Assembly: GCF_002243645.1 (NCBI RefSeq)
Contig: NZ_CP017704.1
Location: 4,916,001-4,980,000, forward strand
DNA from: Peribacillus simplex NBRC 15720 = DSM 1321
Lineage (GTDB): Bacteria > Bacillota > Bacilli > Bacillales > DSM-1321
Direction of reading: 5' to 3'
DNA: 64,000 bases
Position numbers and translations under genes: made by a program. Positions 54,230-62,822 of this stretch are shown here, piece after piece; positions within the stretch are counted from its first letter, which is position 1, and every line of letters starts with the position of its first letter. The notes under the pieces are model-generated. The model was not told the origin of the DNA and ran no database searches. It saw only the letters and a program-made list of their open reading frames with translations.

Positions 54230-54802
54230 ATGTCCGATTTTGAGGAATATTTGAAAAAGAAATTAGAAGAGGATAAAGATATAATTGAGCAATTACCTTA
54301 CTCAACCGATCAGCTCAGGGAAATTTATCAAAAAGAGTACGAATACAAAAAGAATTTACCTGCACTAGAGTTGAGACTAGAAGGACAAGAAATAAAAAGT
54401 GAACTTGTAGAATATTACTTACCCGAAAAATGGGAAATGCCGAGGCAAGGTACACTTCTTTATGATGATGAAAAACTACTTAATGCTTTGAAATTAATTA
54501 TCTTCAACATAGGTGTAAAAAAAACTCTAGATGTAATTCCACAGGATTTAATTAAACAGTATCAAAACGGTCTTAATAAAATGAAAGTATTTGTTATATA
54601 CACAACTGACAACGGATTCTTTGAGGTATTAGGCATTATAACAAGAAGATCTTTAGAAAATGCAAGAGCCGCAGCAAGATTAACACACTCAACCAATTTC
54701 CACGGTAACCGCCAAAAATATGATGTCCTTGGACCATTTGATGACGAAATCCAAGCTGACAAATATATTGAAGCAAGAAGGTGGGGGGGCAATGATAGTT
54801 GA
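54230..54802 (+). CDS. Hypothetical cargo protein
   Basis: 190 residues from ATG 54230 (GAAAGGAGATTG upstream). Soluble, acidic in the N-terminal half (EEYLKKKLEEDKDIIEQLPY). The C-terminal third, MKVFVIYTTDNGFFEVLGIITRRSLENARAAARLTHS ... ARRWGG, looks like a small alpha/beta unit. Family not recognised. Confidence 0.6.
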   Translation: MSDFEEYLKKKLEEDKDIIEQLPYSTDQLREIYQKEYEYKKNLPALELRLEGQEIKSELVEYYLPEKWEMPRQGTLLYDDEKLLNALKLIIFNIGVKKTLDVIPQDLIKQYQNGLNKMKVFVIYTTDNGFFEVLGIITRRSLENARAAARLTHSTNFHGNRQKYDVLGPFDDEIQADKYIEARRWGGNDS

Positions 54803-55034
54803 AAGAAAATCAGGTATTACAAGCTAACTGGTACAAGAATAAAAGAATGGAGCTAGCATCCAGGCAGTCAATTTTATTTTAATACTGGCTATGTTAAAGG
54901 GTTATTTTATCGCTAAATTTGGATAGTCCCAATTTACACATTTACATTTCTTTTTGTTATGGCAACTATTTAACCTGCGAATCTACTGTCGTTTAATCTC
55001 GGATTTGAAACCAAAATTCATCCTGGAGGAAACA

Positions 55035-55244
55035 ATGATAACAAAGTTTGAAACCCGGTATTTTTACATTATTAGCCCTTATGATGATGATGATAATTTT
55101 ATTAAGTGGAACACAGTAAAAGGAGTTCTCAGCGAAGATATAAATGATGATTACAACGTAATTTCCGATTTAATGGCTATGGACGTTAGAGAAAAATTCG
55201 GGGAAGAATATGAGGTTTGGGGCATTACCAAAGTGGAATTTTAA
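55035..55244 (+). CDS. Small hypothetical protein
   Basis: 69 residues from ATG 55035, directly behind CTGGAGGAAACA. Acidic; starts MITKFETRYFYIISPYDDDD and ends WGITKVEF. Not recognised. The good RBS supports expression. Confidence 0.5.
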   Translation: MITKFETRYFYIISPYDDDDNFIKWNTVKGVLSEDINDDYNVISDLMAMDVREKFGEEYEVWGITKVEF

Positions 55245-55630
55245 CAAAGAATTAAGCCTGAAATGAAATAAAGTTCCTTAATAAACTAACGGGGCAGGAT
55301 TGCTTAAGAAGATTTATTACCCTTATTGTGGAATTAGTTTGCTTTTATAAGGGGAGGTATCTGGTGAAAAACCGAAGCTGAATTTAATTTCCTTTAGTAC
55401 GTGTAGATGAAACGTCCTATAATTATAAATTATATCGGTAAAACAACACGCAAAAATGTTAATTTTTGATAAAATATTACATAATTATACCCAATTTTAT
55501 ATAAATTAGGATATAATTGTTATGTAAATAATGGCAAATAAATAAACATTTTGTACCGAGTGAACTATAAGTGATGAATTTGATTTGCTACTTATTCTAC
55601 TAAACTAAAAGGAAAGAAGGAAAACAATTT
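55245..55630. other. Intergenic region with a short palindromic repeat
   Basis: 386 bases without a gene. Contains repeat copy 5 at 55284 and a GATATAATTG box near 55510 that may be a -10 region for the gene at 55631. Confidence 0.4.
55284..55310. repeat. Short palindromic repeat, copy 5
   Basis: AACTAACGGGGCAGGATTGC followed by TTAAGAAGA; the right arm is degenerate. Confidence 0.5.
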
Positions 55631-56299
55631 ATGCCTAATATTAAAATGCAAGAAGCAACAGTAGTGGTTCACGGCGGTTCACGTTTTAACAACTCTTACG
55701 ACACAGTAATGGTGCATACTACGATTATCACAGATGCTCCTTTAACCGACGAATACTATGTACCATCGGGTTCCTCTTTATCCAATGAAGCTATCGCTCT
55801 AATAAAAAAACACGGTTTAGAATTCAGACCTTATCGAGAAACAGATCTTTTAACAGGTACTGAAGATGTTTTAGCTGATGCTATATCAGGCAATATAGTC
55901 GAGACAGAAAAAGATGTAGCAAAATTACTACTACGCTCATCATTATTAAAAGGGCAACTTACCCAAGTTACTCAAGCTGGTAGTAGTTATGTATATGAAC
56001 TTCGTTACGATTATAAGATTTTCCCTCAAGCAAATGGAAGCTATCAATTTGAAATTCGTTTACCTTTCGATGGAACTCGTATGCTTAACGGAAGTTCTGT
56101 TCAATTAACAGTGATCACACCTAAAGGCGTAACAGTTAACGATGTTGAAACAAAAGGTTTAGACGAAAATGGACTAGAAATACAGGAACAAATAACTCAA
56201 CTTACAGCAACAAATCGTTTGGCTGTTTCATTCCATTATCAGTTGGATCCGTTATTCATTGTCAATTACACACATACTGAACCTTTTTTCCAAGGTTAA
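55631..56299 (+). CDS. Hypothetical beta-rich protein
   Basis: 222 residues behind AAGGAAAGAAGG. No signal peptide or membrane span. Predominantly strand-forming text (ATVVVHGGSRFNNSYDTVMVHTTIITDAPL, SYQFEIRLPFDGTRMLNG, RLAVSFHYQLDPLFIVNYTH). Family not recognised. It stands alone, with a strong terminator. Confidence 0.65.
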   Translation: MPNIKMQEATVVVHGGSRFNNSYDTVMVHTTIITDAPLTDEYYVPSGSSLSNEAIALIKKHGLEFRPYRETDLLTGTEDVLADAISGNIVETEKDVAKLLLRSSLLKGQLTQVTQAGSSYVYELRYDYKIFPQANGSYQFEIRLPFDGTRMLNGSSVQLTVITPKGVTVNDVETKGLDENGLEIQEQITQLTATNRLAVSFHYQLDPLFIVNYTHTEPFFQG

Positions 56300-56310
56300 G
56301 AAAATATAAA

Positions 56311-56357
56311 TTAAACAAAAAAAAACAGTTGAGTAATTTAACTGTTTTTTTGTTTAA
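56311..56357. terminator. Strong terminator hairpin
   Basis: TTAAACAAAAAAAAACAGTT pairs with AACTGTTTTTTTGTTTAA around GAGTAATTT. Confidence 0.8.
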
Positions 56358-56855
56358 TTTATACACGAAGATGTTTTGATGAAAGAATATATATATATGG
56401 AAAGTTGAAAATCTGTCAATTACACTACCTCCTACATAGGCCGAGAAAAATAATTAGATAAAAACCTGTTTCAGAAGGATTGGATTTTATGTGCACAAGG
56501 CCAAACTTACCATAAATTCCGAATCTAAATCAACCCTGAAAGCGGATATCAGTTTTGTGTTTAACCTTTAACTTTCAATATTCAATAGGCGTAGAAGGAA
56601 GATTAAGAAGACAAGCAGTGTGGCTATAAAATCGTTATTTAGAACATATTATTAACGCAAAATTGGCTGGGGAATGAGAATGAAAAGTAATATTTCCTTG
56701 TTCAATTAACAGAGCTTTAATGAAGATTAAAGCTTTCAAGGCAGCCTTTTCTTATGGAACTAACGGGGCAGTTTTGTTGAAGAAGGAATTCAATCAATAG
56801 GAGTCGAAACTATTCTCTTATTAGTAACAATTTTTTACCACTAGGAGGTATCCAT
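56358..56855. other. Intergenic region with repeat copy 6
   Basis: About 500 bases without a supported gene. The repeat at 56758 and its CAAGGCAGCCTTTTCTTATG lead-in are the only recognised structures. Confidence 0.4.
56758..56786. repeat. Short palindromic repeat, copy 6
   Basis: AACTAACGGGGCAGTTTTGT followed by TGAAGAAGG and preceded by GGCAGCCTTTTCTTATGG, the most complete version with its left flank. Confidence 0.6.
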
Positions 56856-57956
56856 TTGTATAAATACCGTGAAGAATTTGGAATTCATATAGAAATTAAA
56901 TCCACACTTATTGTCCCATTAACGCGTAAGACAGAAATAAAGCCACTAATTGAAGAGGACAAGTATCACTTGTATGCAATTTGTAAAAGGAAAATCTTGA
57001 GGTTTGATAAAGATTTCCTAACCATAACTGATGAAAAGAAACTTAAGACCCAAATCCTTCTCACTGTGGATGAAGAAGACGAAAAGAGACATCCATTCCC
57101 AGTAGTCTTACAATTAACATTCGATAGTAATAAAAGTCCATTCTCACATAAATTAGTTAGCAATAAAAAAGAAATTGAGGTTTATGATTGTGAAGGCAAG
57201 TTAGTTTATGAGGCTAATGCAGCCATCGTTCTTCAAGAAGCATTTGACCAACTCAGACATTTACACTTTGAAAATGGTGAAATTGAAGAGGCTAAGACGG
57301 TTGAGGCTTTATGCAGATTGATTGGATTAGAAGTATTATACATAGGTCAAAGCTATGGAAGTGGCGATGTAGCAACAACTGATGGATATGAAAGACTTGA
57401 AGAACATAAACCACTCCAAAAGATTTTAACAAAATTATTCAATTCACCTGGCGAAGATGTGTGGCTAATGTTATTTAGTATTGATGAAGAAATTGAGATC
57501 CACAGTCTTGAATCAGTGATATATCAAGTTGTTAATGATGATTTAAACCAAAAGCATAAGGAAAATATGATTAATTTTAATATTACTCCCAAACATTTAT
57601 TAACTGCTGTTGAAGCACTTTTAATAGGCTACTTTCGACCTGAATTTAATAGTGAATTTAATAAAGATAACAAGCTATTTCCATATCCAAATAAGGAATA
57701 TCAACAAATTCTTGACCTTGACTGCAATGGCTTCGGCTTAAGACTTAGCACTAGAGAAAGGGTAGCTGATAATAGTTTCGTTTCCACTAGAATTTTTACC
57801 CCTAAACAAAAAAATCAGTTTGCGGTCCATACTATTCATACACCAATGGACCAAAATCGTGATTATATATATAAGGATATTATGGGTGCTAGTCCGATAA
57901 TTTTTTTAAACGAATTAAGCGAATACAATTCATTTAAGGCGAAAAATCCAATTTAA
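56856..57956 (+). CDS. Hypothetical 366-residue cargo protein
   Basis: Starts TTG seven bases after AGGAGGT. Soluble and acidic. The N-terminal 130 residues are strand-rich (IHIEIKSTLIVPLTRKTEIK, HPFPVVLQLTFDSNKSPF), the middle is helical (IVLQEAFDQLRHLHF), then VEALCRLIGLEVLYIGQSYGSG and a C-terminal IFTPKQKNQFAVHTIHTPMDQNRDYIY. No known motif; possibly a large unknown family of mobile-island cargo. Confidence 0.65.
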   Translation: MYKYREEFGIHIEIKSTLIVPLTRKTEIKPLIEEDKYHLYAICKRKILRFDKDFLTITDEKKLKTQILLTVDEEDEKRHPFPVVLQLTFDSNKSPFSHKLVSNKKEIEVYDCEGKLVYEANAAIVLQEAFDQLRHLHFENGEIEEAKTVEALCRLIGLEVLYIGQSYGSGDVATTDGYERLEEHKPLQKILTKLFNSPGEDVWLMLFSIDEEIEIHSLESVIYQVVNDDLNQKHKENMINFNITPKHLLTAVEALLIGYFRPEFNSEFNKDNKLFPYPNKEYQQILDLDCNGFGLRLSTRERVADNSFVSTRIFTPKQKNQFAVHTIHTPMDQNRDYIYKDIMGASPIIFLNELSEYNSFKAKNPI

Positions 57957-58070
57957 TAAGTGGATTTTTTTACTGATTTTATTTAAAGAGTATTAGAATA
58001 TCATTTATTATGATTTCAAAACTGACAGGGGCTTTCCTTTTGACTACTTGTTGCAGCCTTTTTCTTATTC

Positions 58071-58133
58071 GACTAACGGGTACGTAGTTCCATAGGGCAT
58101 AAAGGAAGACCACAATATAAGTGGTCTCTTTTA
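58071..58133. repeat. Short palindromic repeat, copy 7, with hairpin tail
   Basis: GACTAACGGGTACGTAGTTC preceded by TTGCAGCCTTTTTCTTATTC and followed by AAAGGAAGACCACAATATAAGTGGTCTCTTTT, the latter a GACCAC/GTGGTC hairpin. Confidence 0.55.
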
Positions 58134-58241
58134 TTTGTTCAAAAACCAACATTTCTCAAGCCTGATTTGGGGAAGGCATTTTTTTGTCTTTTATAAGAGC
58201 GTTAGTTCGTATATAATGGTTGTAAAGGAGGAATCTTTCTG

Positions 58242-58586
58242 ATGAGTACAATTCGTGATAGAGGGCTCGTTAAATGGCAAGCAGCGTTGATTATGCCAGA
58301 ACATAAAGCTTTAAATAAAAAAATGTTAGAGGTTGATTACTTCCTTAATAAAAAGCCTGCCCTTGATGAATACCAAGTTGAAGAGTTTGAAAACAACATT
58401 CATTATGCGATGGAATATCATTTACGGCTAAGTTTTACATTGCATAACGAGGAAAGTCCATATGATTTGCACGGGTATTGTGTGTACATACATCCTGTCA
58501 CGAAAGAGTTACGTATTCAGAAGAAAGATAGTTCCTTTGAGTATATTCAATTTAAAGAGATTATTGATGTGATTGTAGAGGATTAA
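58242..58586 (+). CDS. YolD-like protein
   Basis: 114 residues behind AAAGGAGGAATC. The N-terminal IRDRGLVKWQAALIMPEH is the YolD signature (RDRGxxKW), and the C-terminal YIQFKEIIDVIVED is also usual. YolD genes often sit before uvrX/dinB-type polymerases in prophages and plasmids. Here no polymerase follows, so this is an orphan copy. Confidence 0.78.
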   Translation: MSTIRDRGLVKWQAALIMPEHKALNKKMLEVDYFLNKKPALDEYQVEEFENNIHYAMEYHLRLSFTLHNEESPYDLHGYCVYIHPVTKELRIQKKDSSFEYIQFKEIIDVIVED

Positions 58587-58587
58587 A

Positions 58588-58619
58588 AAAAGCCCACCTT
58601 AAAATTTAGGAGGGCTTTG
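58588..58619 (+). terminator. Terminator of the yolD-like gene
   Basis: AAAGCCCACCT-TAAAATTT-AGGAGGGCTTT with one mismatch. Confidence 0.7.
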
Positions 58620-58669
58620 TAATGTTTGAAGAATAAACAAAAAAGGCACAGAGATTCAGGAGTATACAA

Positions 58670-58936
58670 ATGGAGATTCAAATTGAGGTTCAATTGTTTG
58701 CGAACAGTGCTAAGTTCTTACAGTCTGGTAGTTGTTCAGTAAAAATAACTGACTTTAGAAAAGAACCGGAATGGACTGCTGCTATAACAGCTTATGAGTG
58801 GATACAAATGATAAAAAAATCAGTTCGCTATCCAGATGACTTTCAAATTCTTAGTATTGTTTATAACGGAGAAAATGACATTACGGATTTAGTAAGAAAG
58901 GTACGCTCTATAATAATAGATGATTTACCTTTTTAA
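58670..58936 (+). CDS. Small hypothetical protein
   Basis: 88 residues. Starts MEIQIEVQLFANSAKFLQSG; the remainder is mixed, with WTAAITAYEWIQMIKKSVRYPDDFQILSIVYNGENDITDL. RBS weak (CAGGAGTATACAA). Family not recognised, though size and position beside a gene fragment suggest an immunity- or conflict-type gene. Confidence 0.5.
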   Translation: MEIQIEVQLFANSAKFLQSGSCSVKITDFRKEPEWTAAITAYEWIQMIKKSVRYPDDFQILSIVYNGENDITDLVRKVRSIIIDDLPF

Positions 58937-58974
58937 AAAAATCAACTAAAAATATAATTTAGGGATCTCTTTAG

Positions 58975-59115
58975 AGGTTCCACGGTTCTAGTGCTTTTGT
59001 AGAAGAGTATTATAACAAGGAGGGGAAATACCTAGATGAAGAATTTTTCTTTTCTATTTTAAGTTCTCGTGGCTTTGATATAGATGATGTTCGTTGGATA
59101 AGAAGTAATGAATAA
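58975..59115 (+). pseudogene. C-terminal fragment of an unknown gene
   Basis: After an in-frame TAG (58972) the frame reads RFHGSSAFVEEYYNKEGKYL, then DEEFFFSILSSRGFDIDDVRW and TAA at 59113-59115. No start or RBS. A clean terminator follows, which suggests the authentic 3' end of a lost gene. Confidence 0.5.
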
Positions 59116-59120
59116 TAAAA

Positions 59121-59151
59121 AAAACTCGTCAAATTTAGACGAGTTTTTTTA
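59121..59151 (+). terminator. Terminator of the lost gene
   Basis: AAACTCGTC-AAATTTA-GACGAGTTT followed by TTTTATT. Confidence 0.75.
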
Positions 59152-59218
59152 TTAAATATTCTAGTTTTCTATTTGAAATGCGAACTTATTAAAAAAGTAT
59201 CTTGGTTGTTTAATGATG

Positions 59219-59555
59219 TTAACCTTTAACTTTCAATAGGCGAAGGGCAATTAAAGTTACAATTATGGCCGCACCTGTATCACTTAGAACAGCAATCCAT
59301 AAAGTTAACCATCCTGGGAAGATCAAAGCTAGTGCAATAAACTTTATAATTAAAGAAAACCAAATGTTTTGTTTAATAATTTGTAAAGCTTTTCTACTGA
59401 GTTTGATTGTGTGAGGCAGCTTTTCAAGGTTATCAGCCATTAAAACAATATCAGCTGTTTCCATTGCTGTATCTGTTCCAGCTCCACCCATTGCAATCCC
59501 CAAATCCGCTGTTGCAAGGGCTGGTGCATCATTTATGCCGTCACCAACCATTTTA
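59219..59555 (-). pseudogene. Heavy-metal P-type ATPase (CadA-like), C-terminal remnant
   Basis: The minus strand reads [45 protein letters not shown], then two membrane spans ending RLLKVKG and TAA at 59219. This is the hinge GDGxNDAP and final helices of P1B-type Cd/Zn/Co exporters. The catalytic DKTGT, ATP-binding domain and N-terminal spans are missing; upstream codons (to 59623) are unrelated. It cannot work as a pump. Confidence 0.8.
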
Positions 59556-59812
59556 TACCAGAATATTGTTAAAGCAAACGAAATGCAATAGACGTATTTA
59601 AATAAAGGATTTCTCATTGTCAAAACTAACAGATTGGCTAGCTTAAGATTGGAACCATCTTTAATGTAGTTTTCCCTTTATGCAACTAAAAGAGCAGTTA
59701 TGTTTTTAAAATAAAATGTGTAATTTATTTCCACTAACCTGTACAATGGTATTGATGCTTGGGTTTATACCTTTGAGTGTCTAAACTAACATAGGGAATA
59801 GGAGTGGATTGG

Positions 59813-60694
59813 GTGACGTCGAAAGAGTTTTTTAAAAAATACCTTTATTTAATTATCTTGCTTTGTTTATTTGTCGTTTTAATTCCGATCTTAATCAATG
59901 CAGTTATCAATGGTGAAACCAGGATTCCTGTTGAAGCAAATAATGATTGGATTGGGTTCTTAGGAAATTACGTAGGAAGTATTATTGGTGGATTAATAGG
60001 TGCTATTGTTGCTGTCCAGGTTGCAAAAATGCAAATTGGTAAACAAGTGGAGTTACATAATGAACAAATACGAAAACAAAGTGAAATACATAACGAGCAA
60101 CTTCAAAAACAAGGTCAATTTCATACTGAACAGCTTCTGGAGCAAAAGTCACAGTATCAGCATCAGATAGAAAAAGATAACAAGCAATATTTAAAAGCGA
60201 ATAGATCATATATATTATTACAGGAATTCAACTCACTGGTAGGGTTTAAAGAGGTAAATATCCATCCTAATAGTAGAGTTATATTAACCAAAGATTTTGA
60301 GGAAATTGCCTTAAAAAAGCATTTAAGAACAACCTTCTATAAAATAAGTTTATTGGGTGTTCCTGAGAGCATATTAGATGGGAGTATTAATATCGAGCTT
60401 ACTGATATAAGTGAAACCCATACTTATTACATAAACGAATATATTTCGGTTTTAGAAAAAAATGAGGAGGTATTTATTCCTCTATATACTAAGGGTTTAT
60501 CAGAGGTAATTGTTAAAACAGTTGAAATTAAGTATTTAACACTCGCTGGGGAGCGAATGTTATATACTTATAATCCTACTGAGGGTAATGAAAGGTATTT
60601 TTCTTTAAATAATAGTGAAAGAGATGTAATATTAGAACTTTCTATGCGTCCATCGAATTGGATATATCCCAAGAAATCCACAATCCAAAGCTGA
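59813..60694 (+). CDS. Hypothetical membrane protein with coiled-coil repeats
   Basis: 293 residues from GTG 59813, eight bases after AGGAG. Two N-terminal spans (YLYLIILLCLFVVLIPILINAV and FLGNYVGSIIGGLIGAIVAVQVA) form a hairpin. They are followed by heptad-like repeats HNEQIRKQSEIHNEQLQKQGQFHTEQLLEQ, then a soluble beta-rich domain. The layout resembles other two-span, coiled-coil cargo proteins of unknown function in defence islands. Family not recognised. Confidence 0.65.
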   Translation: MTSKEFFKKYLYLIILLCLFVVLIPILINAVINGETRIPVEANNDWIGFLGNYVGSIIGGLIGAIVAVQVAKMQIGKQVELHNEQIRKQSEIHNEQLQKQGQFHTEQLLEQKSQYQHQIEKDNKQYLKANRSYILLQEFNSLVGFKEVNIHPNSRVILTKDFEEIALKKHLRTTFYKISLLGVPESILDGSINIELTDISETHTYYINEYISVLEKNEEVFIPLYTKGLSEVIVKTVEIKYLTLAGERMLYTYNPTEGNERYFSLNNSERDVILELSMRPSNWIYPKKSTIQS

Positions 60695-61217
60695 TCTTTA
60701 TATTAATATTAGCCTAATACAGATAGGCCGATTCTTAAAGAGTAGATCAGGACTGTTTGCCAGCGGAACAAAAAAGCAAAATTAAAGAAGAAGCTAGACT
60801 AATAAACCGTTTAGCTTCGATTAAATTTAAAAATTACATTGAGAATCAAATAATGCAAACATTTTTTTAACTCTAAATTAAACTGATATCAGTCTTGCTC
60901 CAGAATAATTCCTTAATAAATCATTTACAATACAGTCCATCTCTTCCTTTGTTTTACCAGTAAATCCACCACCGAAATCTTCATTTGCTTATAGTGGTCC
61001 CCTTTTTCTTCTTTACGGAAAATAGTTGCATCTTCATCTGTTTAATTGATTTTTATCTTCTAAGAAGAATACACGTGTAAAGAATTACATACTAAAAGGT
61101 GCTTTAGTACAACAACATAAAATTTCGTTGTTGTTGTAAATGTGGTCATTTGTAGCACAAAAAAGGATAGACAGAGCATATATTTTATCTGCTCACCTAT
61201 TCTTCTTTTTTATACCC
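60695..61217. other. Decayed right end of the island
   Basis: On the minus strand, 60888-60990 reads EDFGGGFTGKTKEEMDCIVN, then DLLRNYSGARLISV and TAA, the tail of an unidentified gene. A variant palindromic repeat lies at 61091 and a hairpin with T-run at about 61160-61213. No intact gene. Confidence 0.4.
61091..61116. repeat. Short palindromic repeat, copy 8 (TTTAGTACAA variant)
   Basis: ACTAAAAGGTGCTTTAGTAC followed by AACAAC; pairs ACTAAA with TTTAGT and matches copy 3. Confidence 0.5.
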
Positions 61218-61237
61218 TTTTAATGTGTGACATTAAA
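61218..61237. repeat. Right end repeat of the accessory island
   Basis: TTTTAATGTGTGACATTAAA, the exact reverse complement of the 20-mer at 37803-37822. Confidence 0.65.
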
Positions 61238-61404
61238 TAAATATATAATGTTATAAAGGGTTTCTAACCAATCTCTTGACTTTTAATAAAATCTCGCGGA
61301 TACACTTTTTTTGTCGCCATTTTTTGGACATCTCCCATGAAACCAAGAAATTTATACATTTACATGCTTTGGTCAATTTCCTTAGCAAGATTGACTAATC
61401 TGGA

Positions 61405-61412
61405 CATACACT
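61405..61412 (+). promoter_or_regulatory. Possible SigE -10 box of the yodT operon
   Basis: CATACACT fits the SigE -10 consensus CATAcAnT about 45 bases before the start. The -35 half is poor. B. subtilis yodT-kamA is under SigE. Confidence 0.35.
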
Positions 61413-61457
61413 TTACTATATTGCATTTGTTTTTTATGAGAAGGAGTGTGTGGGCTT

Positions 61458-62822
61458 ATGGAGCAGTCTTCATTAATCAAACCGGTCCTGGGAGGAGCCT
61501 ATCCGACTATCAGTCATGGTCAGGGAGTGTTTTTATACGATAAAGAAGGAAAGGATTACCTAGATGCTTCTTCCGGTGCTGTTACAGCCAATATTGGCCA
61601 TGGAGTCCAGGAAATCATAGAGGCGATGGTAAAACAGGCTAAACAGGTTTCATTTGTGTATCGTTCCCAATTCACCAGCGATGCTGCAGAGAAACTTGCA
61701 GGAAAAATTGCAGAATTGACCAAAGGGGAACTGACATACAGCTTTTTTGTAAACAGCGGCTCCGAAGCGACTGAAACGGCATTGAAAATTGCCATTCAGC
61801 ATTGGCAGGAAAAAGGGAAGCCCAAGAAACAGAAAATTATATCGAGGTGGATGAGCTACCATGGCATCACGATGGGAGCTCTTTCCATGTCTGGCCATCC
61901 GATTCGCCGGGAACGATTTACTCCGTTGCTTGAATCATATCCTTCTGTATCGCCTCCATATTGTTACCGGTGTCCACTTCAACTTGATCCACATACGTGC
62001 GGAATGGCTTGTGCTTCGGAATTGGAAGCATCAATCCGGCGTATTGGCAGTGAAAATATAGCGGCGTTCATTGCAGAACCTGTTATCGGCGCAGCCGGAG
62101 GGGCCATAGTTCCTCCTGATGGTTATTTTCGAAAACTCAAGAAAATCTGCGAAGACAATGATATTTTATTCATTGCCGATGAAGTAATGACCGGATTTGG
62201 ACGTACCGGTAGGATGCTTGCTTCCGAATATTGGGATGTGGAACCTGATATCGTAACATTTGGTAAAGGTATGAGTGGGGGGTATACCCCGATAGCGGCC
62301 GCAGTAATGACCAAAAACGTGATGGAGCCAATAATGAAAGGCTCGAAGTCAATTATAGGAGGTCATACGCTTAGTGCAAATCCGTTATCGTGTGCGGTAT
62401 CTTTGGCCGTTTTAGAATATGTCGAAAGAAATGAACTTGTCGAGAAATCAGCCGACAGAGGGAATTACCTGATTAGGGGCCTGAAAAAGTTGGCAGGGAA
62501 GTATTCCTTTATCGGTGATATACGCGGGAGAGGTTTATTGATTGGCATCGAATTTGTCCAGGAAAAAGAAACGAAGGTCCCATTTCCGAAGGAAGCCGAC
62601 GTGACCAGTGAAATCATTGAATTGGGAATGAGGAATGGAATACTTCTTTATCCCGCAGCAGCGGGACTTGACGGTGTAACCGGGGCAGCCATCATCATCT
62701 CCCCTCCGTTAACGATAACGGAAGAGGAGTGTGCTGAATTGTTAATGAGAGCCGATATAACTTTTGGGCAATTTAATGAATCGATAGGTAAACGGCCATC
62801 ACAACAAGGAAGTGAGTCATAG
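61458..62822 (+). CDS. yodT: Class-III aminotransferase YodT
   Basis: 454 residues from ATG 61458; GTG 61446 lies too close to the RBS GAAGGAG. Fold-type I PLP enzyme: LFIADEVMTGFGRTGRML (Asp binding PLP N1), IVTFGKGMSGGYTPIAAAVM (Schiff-base Lys) and FFVNSGSEATETALKIA. In B. subtilis, YodT belongs to the kamA cluster for lysine breakdown by way of beta-lysine in the mother cell. It overlaps yodS by one base. Confidence 0.88.
   Translation: MEQSSLIKPVLGGAYPTISHGQGVFLYDKEGKDYLDASSGAVTANIGHGVQEIIEAMVKQAKQVSFVYRSQFTSDAAEKLAGKIAELTKGELTYSFFVNSGSEATETALKIAIQHWQEKGKPKKQKIISRWMSYHGITMGALSMSGHPIRRERFTPLLESYPSVSPPYCYRCPLQLDPHTCGMACASELEASIRRIGSENIAAFIAEPVIGAAGGAIVPPDGYFRKLKKICEDNDILFIADEVMTGFGRTGRMLASEYWDVEPDIVTFGKGMSGGYTPIAAAVMTKNVMEPIMKGSKSIIGGHTLSANPLSCAVSLAVLEYVERNELVEKSADRGNYLIRGLKKLAGKYSFIGDIRGRGLLIGIEFVQEKETKVPFPKEADVTSEIIELGMRNGILLYPAAAGLDGVTGAAIIISPPLTITEEECAELLMRADITFGQFNESIGKRPSQQGSES

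Noticed and set aside
59682..59705. A further AACTAACG repeat (GCAACTAAAAGAGCAGTTATG)
   Set aside because: Only partial resemblance; too degenerate to count as a copy without an alignment.
1176..61116. The AACTAACG repeats as a CRISPR array
   Set aside because: Copies are kilobases apart, not regularly spaced, variable in sequence, and no cas genes are present.
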